NCBI GenBank assembly: GCA_007280345.1
Contig: QYQD01000074.1
Coordinates: forward strand, 1 to 38,831
Length of the DNA stretch: 38,831 bases
Direction of reading: 5' to 3'
Origin: Deltaproteobacteria bacterium
Lineage (GTDB): Bacteria > Desulfobacterota > QYQD01
A program made the translations under genes and the position numbers. The notes under the pieces are model-generated. The model worked only from the letters and a program-made list of their open reading frames with translations, was not told the origin of the DNA and made no database searches. Numbering within the stretch: position 1 is the first letter of the stretch; each line of letters begins with the position of its first letter. This document shows positions 15,656-23,150 of the stretch, piece by piece.

Positions 15656-16822
15656 ATGCCCGCCGGGTCAGCTAAAAACATCCTTATAGTAGCCGGAGAG
15701 TCCTCCGGTGATATGCACGGGGCCAGTCTGGTCCGGGCCGTGCATGATATTAATCCCGAAATAGATTTTTGGGGCCTGGGCGGGGAAAAGATGCGTGAGG
15801 CCGGAGTTAATATACCTTTTGATTCTACCCGGTTGGCGGTAGTGGGTATTTCCGAAGTATTCACACATCTATGGCAGATTGTTCAGGCCCAGCGTCTTTT
15901 ACGAAAGGCCATGCGTGATAAGCGGCCGGATCTGGTTATACTCATTGATTATCCAGATTTTAACCTCCTTTTAGCGGCCAAAGCCAGGGGCCTGGGAATT
16001 CCGGTTATGTACTATATAAGCCCGCAGGTATGGGCCTGGCGCAGCGGGCGGGTCAAAAAGATAAAACGGCTTGTAAATAGAATGGTGGTCATTCTCCCTT
16101 TTGAGGTGGAATTTTACCGCAGGCATCAAATGGAGGTAGATTTTGTCGGGCATCCACTTCTGGATGTAGTTAAACCGGCCCTGGATGACGAATATTTTTA
16201 CAAACATTTTGAGATTGACCGCAGCCGGCCTGTTGTTGGTCTCTTTCCCGGCAGCCGGTTACAGGAGGTAAACAGGCTTATGCCTTCCATTATAGATGCG
16301 GCCGGGAGATTGGAAGAAAAGATTCCGGGCATCCAGTTTGTCCTGCCCCTGGCTCCAACTATCGATAGAAGATGCGTTGAAGATTTTATCCATCCGACAG
16401 GGCTTAATATTAAGGTTATTGAAGATGGGGTCTATGATACTATGAAGGCGGCCCGTGCCGTTATCGCCGCTTCGGGTACGGTAACCCTGGAGGCGGCTAT
16501 CATGGGTGTGCCTATGATAATCGTCTATAAGGTTTCAAGGTTGAGTTATCTTGTGGGAAAAATAATGGTAAGGGTATCCCATATTGGCCTGGTCAACCTG
16601 GTGGCCGGTCGAAGGATCGTCCCTGAACTGGTCCAGGAAGAGGTTAACGGCCGGAGGATAGCGGAAGAGGTTCATAAAATTATAGCTGATGAGAAGTATT
16701 CCCGGACTATGAAAAATGAACTTGAAGGAGTAAAAAACAGGCTGGGCGGGCCGGGTGCATCTGCCCGCACGGCGGAAATTGTATGTCAGATGGTAATGGA
16801 GTCGGAAGTTCAAACAGGTTAA
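15656..16822 (+). CDS. lpxB: Lipid-A-disaccharide synthase LpxB
   Basis: The 388-residue GT19 enzyme joins lipid X and UDP-diacylglucosamine into the beta-1,6 disaccharide at the inner membrane. The family start ILIVAGESSGDMHGASLV, the central YYISPQVWAWR, GHPLLDV, LFPGSRLQEV and the donor-site SGTVTLEAAIMGVPMIIVYK are all present. The open frame reaches back to 15506, but those 50 codons translate the repeat element, so the ATG at 15656 is chosen; it gives a normal family length. No strong ribosome site is seen, perhaps because the insertion displaced the native upstream region. The last residues (EVQTG) are encoded by the next repeat. Confidence 0.94.
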   Translation: MPAGSAKNILIVAGESSGDMHGASLVRAVHDINPEIDFWGLGGEKMREAGVNIPFDSTRLAVVGISEVFTHLWQIVQAQRLLRKAMRDKRPDLVILIDYPDFNLLLAAKARGLGIPVMYYISPQVWAWRSGRVKKIKRLVNRMVVILPFEVEFYRRHQMEVDFVGHPLLDVVKPALDDEYFYKHFEIDRSRPVVGLFPGSRLQEVNRLMPSIIDAAGRLEEKIPGIQFVLPLAPTIDRRCVEDFIHPTGLNIKVIEDGVYDTMKAARAVIAASGTVTLEAAIMGVPMIIVYKVSRLSYLVGKIMVRVSHIGLVNLVAGRRIVPELVQEEVNGRRIAEEVHKIIADEKYSRTMKNELEGVKNRLGGPGASARTAEIVCQMVMESEVQTG

Positions 16823-16858
16823 ACAGTTCAAACGGTTCAAGCCGCTTGAACTGACTAA
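16806..16858 (+). repeat. Nonamer tandem repeat with palindrome, lpxB-msbA gap
   Basis: Four 9-base units of consensus CNGTTCAAA cover about 16806-16841 and include the lpxB stop codon. The last unit forms a perfect 7-bp hairpin, GTTCAAG-CCG-CTTGAAC. No T-run follows, so it does not look like a standard terminator. Confidence 0.7.
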
Positions 16859-16893
16859 TTCAACTTACAAGATACAGTGCTACTCGGGTTTCT

Positions 16894-18663
16894 ATGTCAA
16901 TTTATAAACGCCTATTCAATTTGATCGTTCCTTACTGGAAGAGAATGGCCGTAGCCATGATCGGCATGGTAGGAGTGGCCCTTCTTACTTCAGCCACGGC
17001 CTATGTAGTAAAGCCCATGCTGGATGAGGTCTTCCTTAAGAAAGACATGACCATGATCCATTTGATTCCGCTGGCCATAGTTTTTCTTTTCTTGAGCAAA
17101 GGTATTTTTTACTATGGTTATTTTTACCTTATAAACTCCGTAGGACAAAAGATTGTGGCGGACCTCAGGGAAGCAGTGTACAGGCACTTAAATTGCCTGT
17201 CCCTTTCCTATTTCCATCGTACGCCGACCGGCGTCCTTATCTCACGAATTCTAAACGACGTAGGCATGATTCAGGGTGCGGTTTCCAATGTTGTGGTTGG
17301 CGTACTCAAGGATGCCTTTACCGTAGTCGGTCTGACCTCTGTCATCTTTTATCAAGACTGGAAACTAGCCCTCATAGCCATGACCATATTCCCCATAGCG
17401 GTAATTCCTATCGTTAAGTTCGGTAGAAAACTGCGGGAAATCAGCACCAAAAACCAGGAGATTGTGGGAGATGTAACTGTATTATTGCATGAGGGTATTA
17501 CCGGCAGTCGTATCGTAAAAGCTTTTACTATGGAAGAGTATGAAATCAAGAGATTCAGAAGGCAAATTAAAAGACTTTACGACATCATTATGAGCGACGT
17601 TAAGGTAAAGGCTGTCGCCCATCCCCTTATGGAATTATTGGGTGGTATTGGAATCGCCTTTATAGTGTGGTACGGAGGCTTACAGGTGATGAGGGGCGCC
17701 TCAACGCCGGGTACGTTCTTTTCTTTTCTAACAGCCATGATAATGCTGTATGAACCGGTGAAAAACCTCAGCGGCGCCAACAGTGCGATACAGCAAGGGG
17801 TGGCTGGCGCTATCCGGGTCTTTGACCTTTTAGATACTCCCCCTGAGATAATAGACAAAGAGGGTGCGGTAGCGCTACCGCCTATTAAGCGGCATATTGA
17901 GTTTAGAGATGTATCCTTTAAATATGACGAGGCAGTTGTACTCAAGGACACAAATCTTAAGGTGAAGACCGGTGAAATCCTGGCCATTGTGGGCATGAGC
18001 GGTGGAGGTAAGACCACACTGGTCAATCTCATCCCGCGATTCTATGATATAACCGATGGCGCAATTTCTATTGACGGCATAGACATCAGAGACGTTACCA
18101 TCTCTTCCCTCCGTTCCCAAATAGGCATAGTGACCCAGCAGACGATCCTCTTCAATGACACGGTACGTAACAACATAGCCTATGGCGACGTCAGGAAGTC
18201 TGAAGGGGAGATAATAGAGGCCGCCCGTGCCGCCTATGCCTACGATTTTATCGAGAGGTTACCTCAGAGATGGGATACCGCAATCGGTGAACAGGGCGTC
18301 AGGCTCTCAGGTGGCGAAAGGCAGCGGATTTCCATCGCCAGGGCGCTCCTTAAAAATGCGCCTATTTTAATTCTGGATGAAGCCACATCTTCTTTGGACA
18401 CTGAGTCTGAACTTGAGGTGCAGAAGGCCCTGGATAATTTGATGCAGGGAAGGACCACCTTGGTCATTGCCCATCGGCTTTCCACTATTCGAAATGCTGA
18501 CCGGATTATTGTCATCAAGGATGGCGCCATTGTGGAAGAAGGCAAACATGATGAGCTTTTGGCTTTGGGCGGCGCATATCGTAAATTGCACGATATGCAG
18601 TTCCGGGATGAGTTGGATATTGCCACAGAGACGGATATCACCACAGAGAACGCAGAGGGATAA
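16894..18663 (+). CDS. msbA: Lipid A export ABC transporter MsbA
   Basis: The 589-residue half-transporter flips core-lipid A across the inner membrane. Six membrane helices fill about residues 15-300. The nucleotide-binding domain follows with Walker A GMSGGGKTTL (about 365), the signature LSGGERQR (about 470), Walker B ILILDEATSSLD (about 489-500) and switch His in IAHRLST. Position after lpxB and before waaA supports the lipid A role over a general exporter. The last residues (TETDITTENAEG) show a three-residue period because they are encoded by a 9-base repeat that also appears in other gaps here; this tail is unlikely to be part of the ancestral protein. Confidence 0.94.
   Translation: MSIYKRLFNLIVPYWKRMAVAMIGMVGVALLTSATAYVVKPMLDEVFLKKDMTMIHLIPLAIVFLFLSKGIFYYGYFYLINSVGQKIVADLREAVYRHLNCLSLSYFHRTPTGVLISRILNDVGMIQGAVSNVVVGVLKDAFTVVGLTSVIFYQDWKLALIAMTIFPIAVIPIVKFGRKLREISTKNQEIVGDVTVLLHEGITGSRIVKAFTMEEYEIKRFRRQIKRLYDIIMSDVKVKAVAHPLMELLGGIGIAFIVWYGGLQVMRGASTPGTFFSFLTAMIMLYEPVKNLSGANSAIQQGVAGAIRVFDLLDTPPEIIDKEGAVALPPIKRHIEFRDVSFKYDEAVVLKDTNLKVKTGEILAIVGMSGGGKTTLVNLIPRFYDITDGAISIDGIDIRDVTISSLRSQIGIVTQQTILFNDTVRNNIAYGDVRKSEGEIIEAARAAYAYDFIERLPQRWDTAIGEQGVRLSGGERQRISIARALLKNAPILILDEATSSLDTESELEVQKALDNLMQGRTTLVIAHRLSTIRNADRIIVIKDGAIVEEGKHDELLALGGAYRKLHDMQFRDELDIATETDITTENAEG
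18624..18659 (+). repeat. Nonamer repeat coding for the MsbA tail
   Basis: Four 9-base units in register (CACAGAGAC-type, one degenerate, then CACAGAGAA and CGCAGAGGG) end two bases before the stop of msbA. Because 9 is a multiple of 3, the units give a T-E-T, D-I-T, T-E-N, A-E-G pattern. Related CGCAGAGAA units occur at 29644-29670. Confidence 0.65.
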
Positions 18664-18669
18664 AAAGTT

Positions 18670-18763
18670 TTCAGCGGTCAGCGGTCAGAGACCGTTAGTT
18701 CGCTGCGGCGAACTAAACGTTCGAACGACTCGAACAGCTCGAACGAGGAGATAGCTGATAGCT
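18670..18763 (+). repeat. Composite repeat block in the msbA-waaA gap
   Basis: This gap is almost entirely repeats: three heptamers of type GTCAGCG (18670-18690), a hairpin pairing GTTAGTTCG with CGAACTAAAC (about 18694-18718), three 9-base units TCGAACGAC, TCGAACAGC and TCGAACGAG (18721-18747), and two exact GATAGCT heptamers (18750-18763). The waaA ATG follows 6 bases later without a clear ribosome site, apart from GAGGAG at 18745-18750. Confidence 0.8.
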
Positions 18764-18769
18764 TGTAAC

Positions 18770-20092
18770 ATGTTCACATTATATAACGTCTTACAATTAA
18801 CTTTCATCTTTATATTCCTGCCATTCATCCTGCTTAAAATAGCTTTTACACCAAAATATAGACAGCGGATTTTAAACCGGCTGGGGCTGCACCTTCCTTC
18901 TATGGATGTGGTGGATGACTCCGGCCCCAGGATATGGATCCACGCCCTGTCCGTGGGCGAGGTGATGTCTTCAATAGCCCTGGTCAGGGAGATGCGGCGG
19001 CGATTTCCAGATTGGGTGATAATTTACTCAACCTCCACGGCCACAGGCGCGGGTATCGCACGGCAAAAACTTGGTGATATGGTCGATTACCTGATTACTT
19101 ATCCCCTCGACCTGTTCTGGTCGGTGCGGCAGGTAGTGAAAAGCGTCAGGCCTGACCTTTTTGTCCTAATTGAGACGGACCTGTGGCCTAATATGCTGGG
19201 CGCGCTTTCACGTCGTGGGATACCGATTATCCTGCTGAACGGGCGTATATCAGACGCCTCTTTTAATAACTATAAAAGATTGGGTCTGTTTTTCCGCCCT
19301 CTGTTTTCGTTAATAGACTGTTTTGCCATGCAATCACTTGAGGATAAAGAAAAGATGGTGAGGCTTGGAATAAGTCCCCAGAAGATATATAGGATCGGCA
19401 ACCTGAAATTTGACCAGGAAGGCGTGCAGATCGGAGAAAAGGAGACCGGGGAGTTAAGACATATTCTGCATATACCCGCTGAAAGTAAGGTTTTTATCGC
19501 CGGCAGTACCCACGCAGGGGAAGAGAAAATAATCCTTTCGGCCTATGGTAAGTTAATCCTTACTTATCCTGATCTCTTTCTCTTACTGGCTCCACGAGAC
19601 CCGGGCCGGGCGGACGAGGTGAAGAGGTTAGTCCAATCTGCCGGTTTTGATACCTATAAAAGGACTGAGCTCCCGGCGTTGCCGGAAAGTAATAAGGCGC
19701 AGGTGGTTGTTCTTGATACCCTTGGGGAACTTTCGAAATTATATGCCCTGGCCACGGTAGCCTTTGTCGGCGGGAGTCTGGCGCCGGAACGGGGACATAA
19801 CGTCCTGGAGGTCGCTGCCCATGCCCGACCGGCCCTGTTTGGCCCACATATAGAGGATTTTAAAGAGGCAGCCACAGCCCTTATAAAAAGGGGCGGCGGC
19901 TATATGGTAAACAACGAAGATGAACTTGTAGCTGCACTCAGACTTATTTTGGCTGATTCTTCCCAGGCCCAAAAGGCAGGAGGGATGGCCTTTCAGGTGA
20001 TTGAAGAAAATAGAGGAGCAGTGAGCAGGGCTGTTGACCTCATTTCTGAGACCATAACCCATAACTCGCAACCCGTAACTCGTAACTCGTAA
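18770..20092 (+). CDS. waaA: Kdo transferase WaaA (KdtA)
   Basis: The 440-residue GT30 enzyme transfers Kdo from CMP-Kdo to lipid IVA at the cytoplasmic side of the inner membrane. A single N-terminal membrane anchor (about 5-27) precedes IWIHALSVGEV with the catalytic Glu64, YSTSTATGAGIA, the ETDLWPN motif, LLNGRISDASF, and the donor-site blocks LLAPRDPGRADEV and GGSLAPERGHNVLE. The final residues, ITHNSQPVTRNS, are encoded by a heptamer array (20054-20093) and are not family sequence. Whether it adds one Kdo or two cannot be read from sequence. The next start is 2 bases past the stop. Confidence 0.95.
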   Translation: MFTLYNVLQLTFIFIFLPFILLKIAFTPKYRQRILNRLGLHLPSMDVVDDSGPRIWIHALSVGEVMSSIALVREMRRRFPDWVIIYSTSTATGAGIARQKLGDMVDYLITYPLDLFWSVRQVVKSVRPDLFVLIETDLWPNMLGALSRRGIPIILLNGRISDASFNNYKRLGLFFRPLFSLIDCFAMQSLEDKEKMVRLGISPQKIYRIGNLKFDQEGVQIGEKETGELRHILHIPAESKVFIAGSTHAGEEKIILSAYGKLILTYPDLFLLLAPRDPGRADEVKRLVQSAGFDTYKRTELPALPESNKAQVVVLDTLGELSKLYALATVAFVGGSLAPERGHNVLEVAAHARPALFGPHIEDFKEAATALIKRGGGYMVNNEDELVAALRLILADSSQAQKAGGMAFQVIEENRGAVSRAVDLISETITHNSQPVTRNS

Positions 20093-20093
20093 C
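20054..20093 (+). repeat. Heptamer array overlapping the end of waaA
   Basis: Five full 7-base units and a partial sixth (consensus GTAACTC, drifting from ATAACCC) run up to one base before the lpxK ATG. The waaA stop codon is inside the array. As 7 is not a multiple of 3, the encoded tail shows no protein periodicity. Confidence 0.85.
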
Positions 20094-20094
20094 A

Positions 20095-21267
20095 ATGCTT
20101 AATTATTTCTTATCACCCCTTGGTTATCTATACGGCCAGGTCATGAGATTGAGATCAAGGTTTTATGAATTTGGTCTTTTTAAGACCCGAAGTCTGCCCT
20201 GCCGGGTCATCAGCATTGGCAACCTGACACTGGGGGGGACAGGAAAGACGCCGGTGACCATGTGGCTTGCCGATTACATACGGAGTAAAGAGAAAAAGGT
20301 AACCATAGTGAGCCGTGGATACAGGGCAAAGAATAAAAGGCCGGTGTCCATCGTTTCCGATGGGCAGCGCATTCTTCTTGGTCCGGATGAGGCCGGAGAT
20401 GAGCCGTTCATGATGGCCAGAAATCTCCCGGGAGTGCCACTCCTCATAGGTAAAGAGCGATTTTTAGTCGGGATGAGGGCCATAGAAGATTTTAGCCCTG
20501 ATGTGGTCTTGCTTGACGATGGCTACCAACACCTGGGATTGGCCAGAGATCTAAATCTCCTGCTTCTCCGGCCGGTCAAACCCTTTGGAAATGGACGTGT
20601 ATTTCCGGCCGGTACCTTACGCGAACCGCTTTCAGCTCTTAAACGTGCGGATGCCTTTATTTTGACCTATGCGGAGGAAGAGGCTGGGTCTGTCATGGAG
20701 GAACAACGGCTCTTTTTGCAAGAAAGATTCCCGAACAAACCGGTTTTTGTAAGCTACTGTAAGCCAGTTTCCTTCTATTTATTAAATGAAACACACATGT
20801 CATACAGCGACGAAAAGGATAATGAAAATCGCAAGCGGGACAGCCGGGACGGCTGTCCTACCACGAATGGTGATTTTGTAATCAGTAGGACAGGCGTCTC
20901 GCCTGTCAAGAGGGTATTTACAGATGAAAAGAAAGCACATCCACCATCAGAACTAAAAGGAAAGAAGGCCCTTGCCTTTTGCGGTATAGCCCATCCCGAG
21001 TCTTTCCGGAAGATGCTGATTCGTTTAGGTATTGATCTGGTTGATTTTATGGATTACCGTGACCACTATGATTATCATAGAGGTGACCTGGAAAAGATCG
21101 AGGAGAAGGCCGCCAGAAAAGGCGCGGAGTTTATAATCACGACAGAAAAAGACGCTGTTAAAATTGGAAAACCGATTGAATTAAAGATCCCCGTTGGAGT
21201 ATTAAAGACAGAATTTATCTTTGAATCTGATTTTGCGGCATTTGTTAGTGGGCTCCTGGGTATCTAA
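20095..21267 (+). CDS. lpxK: Tetraacyldisaccharide 4'-kinase LpxK with in-frame insertion
   Basis: The 390-residue membrane-associated kinase phosphorylates the 4' position of the lipid A disaccharide. The P-loop GGTGKTPVT (about residues 44-52), VSRGYRAK, DEAGDEPFMMA, LLDDGYQH and the C-terminal FCGIAHPESF and ITTEKDAVKI blocks identify it. It is about 40 residues longer than usual. The extra part, roughly residues 240-285, sits just before the GKKALAFCGIA strand and is encoded by a palindromic repeat (20837-20907) that keeps the frame. The catalytic blocks on both sides are intact, so the enzyme may still work with a surface loop added. It starts 2 bases after waaA. Confidence 0.93.
   Translation: MLNYFLSPLGYLYGQVMRLRSRFYEFGLFKTRSLPCRVISIGNLTLGGTGKTPVTMWLADYIRSKEKKVTIVSRGYRAKNKRPVSIVSDGQRILLGPDEAGDEPFMMARNLPGVPLLIGKERFLVGMRAIEDFSPDVVLLDDGYQHLGLARDLNLLLLRPVKPFGNGRVFPAGTLREPLSALKRADAFILTYAEEEAGSVMEEQRLFLQERFPNKPVFVSYCKPVSFYLLNETHMSYSDEKDNENRKRDSRDGCPTTNGDFVISRTGVSPVKRVFTDEKKAHPPSELKGKKALAFCGIAHPESFRKMLIRLGIDLVDFMDYRDHYDYHRGDLEKIEEKAARKGAEFIITTEKDAVKIGKPIELKIPVGVLKTEFIFESDFAAFVSGLLGI
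20837..20907 (+). repeat. Structured palindromic repeat inside lpxK
   Basis: Two perfect hairpins lie 30 bases apart: GGACAGCC/GGCTGTCC with loop GGGAC (20838-20858) and GACAGGC/GCCTGTC with loop GTCTC (20889-20907). They are joined by a third perfect pairing, GTCCTAC (20855-20861) with GTAGGAC (20885-20891). It reads through in frame as part of LpxK (including SRTGVSPV) and looks like an intergenic-type repeat that landed in the gene. Confidence 0.8.
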
Positions 21268-21269
21268 TA

Positions 21270-21322
21270 GTAGCCGCATCCTTTAGGGTGCGTAACTTAC
21301 TCAGGCTAAAGCCTGCGGCTAC
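21270..21322 (+). repeat. REP-like palindromic element, lpxK-waaF gap
   Basis: The ends are a perfect 9-bp inverted repeat, GTAGCCGCA (21270-21278) and TGCGGCTAC (21314-21322). Inside are two hairpins: CGCATCC/GGGTGCG around TTTA (one G-T pair) and CAGGC/GCCTG around TAAA (21302-21315). The inner and outer stems compete, so several folds are possible. It ends 14 bases before the waaF ATG. Confidence 0.75.
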
Positions 21323-21336
21323 CCCTGATAAAACGT

Positions 21337-22392
21337 ATGCAATTAAAAGAAGACAAAGACATTAAAAACATCCTTATCCGATCCACCAACTGGGTTGGCG
21401 ACGCCATAATGACCACCCCGGCCATTCAGGCCATCCGACAGAATTTCCCCAATGCGAAGATAACCATCCTGGCCAAACCCTGGGTCAAAGATGTCTTTGC
21501 GGCCAATCACTGTATCGATCAGATTATTGTCTATGACAGTATGCACAGGCACAGAGGTTTGCGTGGGCAGGTACGTATGGCCAAGGAATTGGCTGAACAA
21601 GGCCTTGACCTGGCTATTCTACTGCAAAACGCTTTTGAAGCGGCTTGGCTGGCCTATCTGGCGCGCATCCCAAGGCGTGCCGGTTATAATACGGATGCAC
21701 GGAGTCTTCTGCTGACACATAGCGTACCCCTGAAGAAAGAGACAAAAAAGATACACCAGGTCTATTACTACCTCCGTATGCTGGAAGGCCTGGGCCTGGA
21801 GACAGAAGGTGAGTTAAAGCTTTTTTTGTCGCCGCCTCCTGATGCTGCAACCTGGGCACAAAAAGCCCTTTTTGAGGCCGGAGTAAGAGAAGGTGATGAC
21901 CTGATCGGCATTAACCCGGGTGCTGCCTATGGCCCGGCCAAAAGGTGGCTGCCGGAACGTTTTGTAGAATTGGCCGGGATGCTTACAAGACAGGCGGATG
22001 CTAAGGTAGTTGTTTTCGGGACTAATGCAGATAGAAAAGTGGGGGAGGGGGCTTTAGCAACAGCCCCGGAGCGCGTGATTAATATGGCAGGGAAGACCAC
22101 CCTGGGACAGGCCATGGCCTTAATGGCTTGTTGCCGGGTCTTCATTACCAACGATTCAGGCCTGATGCACGTAGCCGCAGCCCTGCATGTTCCCCTGGTA
22201 GCCATCTTCGGCTCTACCAATCCGGTGACTACCGGACCATTTTCAGACCGGGTCGTGATCGTGCGCAAGGATATAGATTGCAGCCCTTGCCTAAAGGCAG
22301 TTTGTCCGGTAGACTTTCGCTGTATGAAGGAGATTATGCCAGAAGAGATTTTTGCGGCTACACTAAGAATGTTGGAGGAGTATAGAAATTGA
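21337..22392 (+). CDS. waaF: ADP-heptose:LPS heptosyltransferase II
   Basis: The 351-residue GT9 enzyme adds the second heptose of the inner core in the cytoplasm. It begins with ILIRSTNWVGDAIMTTPAIQAIR, the strong WaaF signature (NWVGD), and has the donor-site blocks GINPGAAYGPAKRWLPERF and FITNDSGLMHVAAALHVPLVAIFGSTNP followed by the cysteine-bearing CSPCLKAVCPVDFRCM tail typical of the family. Coupling to gmhB (TTGA overlap) links heptose supply and transfer. Length and motifs are normal. Confidence 0.93.
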   Translation: MQLKEDKDIKNILIRSTNWVGDAIMTTPAIQAIRQNFPNAKITILAKPWVKDVFAANHCIDQIIVYDSMHRHRGLRGQVRMAKELAEQGLDLAILLQNAFEAAWLAYLARIPRRAGYNTDARSLLLTHSVPLKKETKKIHQVYYYLRMLEGLGLETEGELKLFLSPPPDAATWAQKALFEAGVREGDDLIGINPGAAYGPAKRWLPERFVELAGMLTRQADAKVVVFGTNADRKVGEGALATAPERVINMAGKTTLGQAMALMACCRVFITNDSGLMHVAAALHVPLVAIFGSTNPVTTGPFSDRVVIVRKDIDCSPCLKAVCPVDFRCMKEIMPEEIFAATLRMLEEYRN

Positions 22393-22994
22393 ATATTGGT
22401 GTCTTTCTGGATCGAGACGGGACCATCAATGAGGAGATGGGTTATATCAACCACCTTTCGCGGTTTCATATCCTCCCGCGTGCGGCGGAGGCCATAAGGC
22501 TCTTAAACAAGAACGGATTAAAGGTAGTTGTGGCTACCAATCAGTCCGGCCCGGCCCGGGGATATTTCCCGGAAGGGTTAATTATTGAACTAAACAATAA
22601 GATGATAGACATCCTGAAAGAACAGGATGCGCGCCTTGATGGGATTTATTACTGCCCGCATCACCGCGAGGCCATAGTTCCTTCTTACCGGGTGGTCTGC
22701 GATTGTCGCAAGCCCAAAACCGGCCTGTTAAAAAAAGCGGCTCAAGAGTTGGCTATTGATCTCTCGAAATCTTATGTAGTAGGCGACCGCTTCCTGGACA
22801 TCGAGCTTGCCCATAATGCCGGGGCCAAAGGTATCCTGGTACTCACCGGTTACGGAAAGGGTGAGTTGATGTATCAGGGCAATTCAAACCCTATAAGGCC
22901 GGATTTTGTGGCCGAAGACCTGTGGGAGGCAGCCGACTGGATTCTCCAGGACATATCATCTCACCGCAAAGGCGCAAAGAAAGACCTGAAGTGA
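22389..22994 (+). CDS. gmhB: D-glycero-D-manno-heptose-1,7-bisphosphate 7-phosphatase
   Basis: The 201-residue HAD-family phosphatase removes the 7-phosphate during ADP-heptose synthesis. HAD motif I is VFLDRDGTIN (Asp8, Asp10), motif II is VVATNQSG, and motif III/IV are CRKPKTG and VVGDRFLDIELA. The zinc-binding loop CPHH...CDC, characteristic of GmhB, is present. Start is a TTG overlapping the waaF stop; no better codon fits the conserved N-terminus. The C-terminal residues after WILQDI (SSHRKGAKKDLK) are encoded by the left arm of an inverted repeat, so the original end was probably altered by an insertion. Confidence 0.93.
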   Translation: MNIGVFLDRDGTINEEMGYINHLSRFHILPRAAEAIRLLNKNGLKVVVATNQSGPARGYFPEGLIIELNNKMIDILKEQDARLDGIYYCPHHREAIVPSYRVVCDCRKPKTGLLKKAAQELAIDLSKSYVVGDRFLDIELAHNAGAKGILVLTGYGKGELMYQGNSNPIRPDFVAEDLWEAADWILQDISSHRKGAKKDLK

Positions 22995-23147
22995 TAAAAG
23001 AAGAAGATAAATTGTCAAACGAAATCATCGGGGCAGCAATCGAAGTACATCGCAATCTGGGGCTAGGCTTGCTGAAGTGGTAGAGTAATTGTGGATGGAA
23101 TAAAGAGAATTGCTAATGGTCTTTAAAACTTTGCGCCTTTGCGGTGA
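22961..23147. repeat. 19-bp perfect inverted repeat framing a GxxExxY pseudogene
   Basis: TCACCGCAAAGGCGCAAAG at 22961-22979 is repeated as an exact reverse complement at 23129-23147. The 149 bases between hold the last bases of gmhB and a collapsed GxxExxY gene. The right arm ends 3 bases before the ATG of the next heptosyltransferase gene. The arrangement resembles a small cassette inserted at a gene junction. Confidence 0.8.
22991..23126 (+). pseudogene. GxxExxY-family protein, remnant with internal deletion
   Basis: From GTG 22991 the frame reads KLSNEIIGAAIEVHRNLGLG, the hallmark N-terminus of the GxxExxY family (PF13366), and stops at 23081-23083. At 23085-23126, in another frame, the sequence reads VDGIKRIANGL and stop, matching the usual C-terminus of the same family. 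The roughly 80 central residues, including the GxxExxY motif itself, are missing. It is therefore a deletion remnant and cannot make the protein. It begins 4 bases inside the end of gmhB. Confidence 0.75.
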
Positions 23148-23150
23148 AAC

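Noticed and set aside
16842-16858. Rho-independent terminator after lpxB
   Set aside because: The hairpin is perfect but has no following T-run and belongs to the nonamer repeat.
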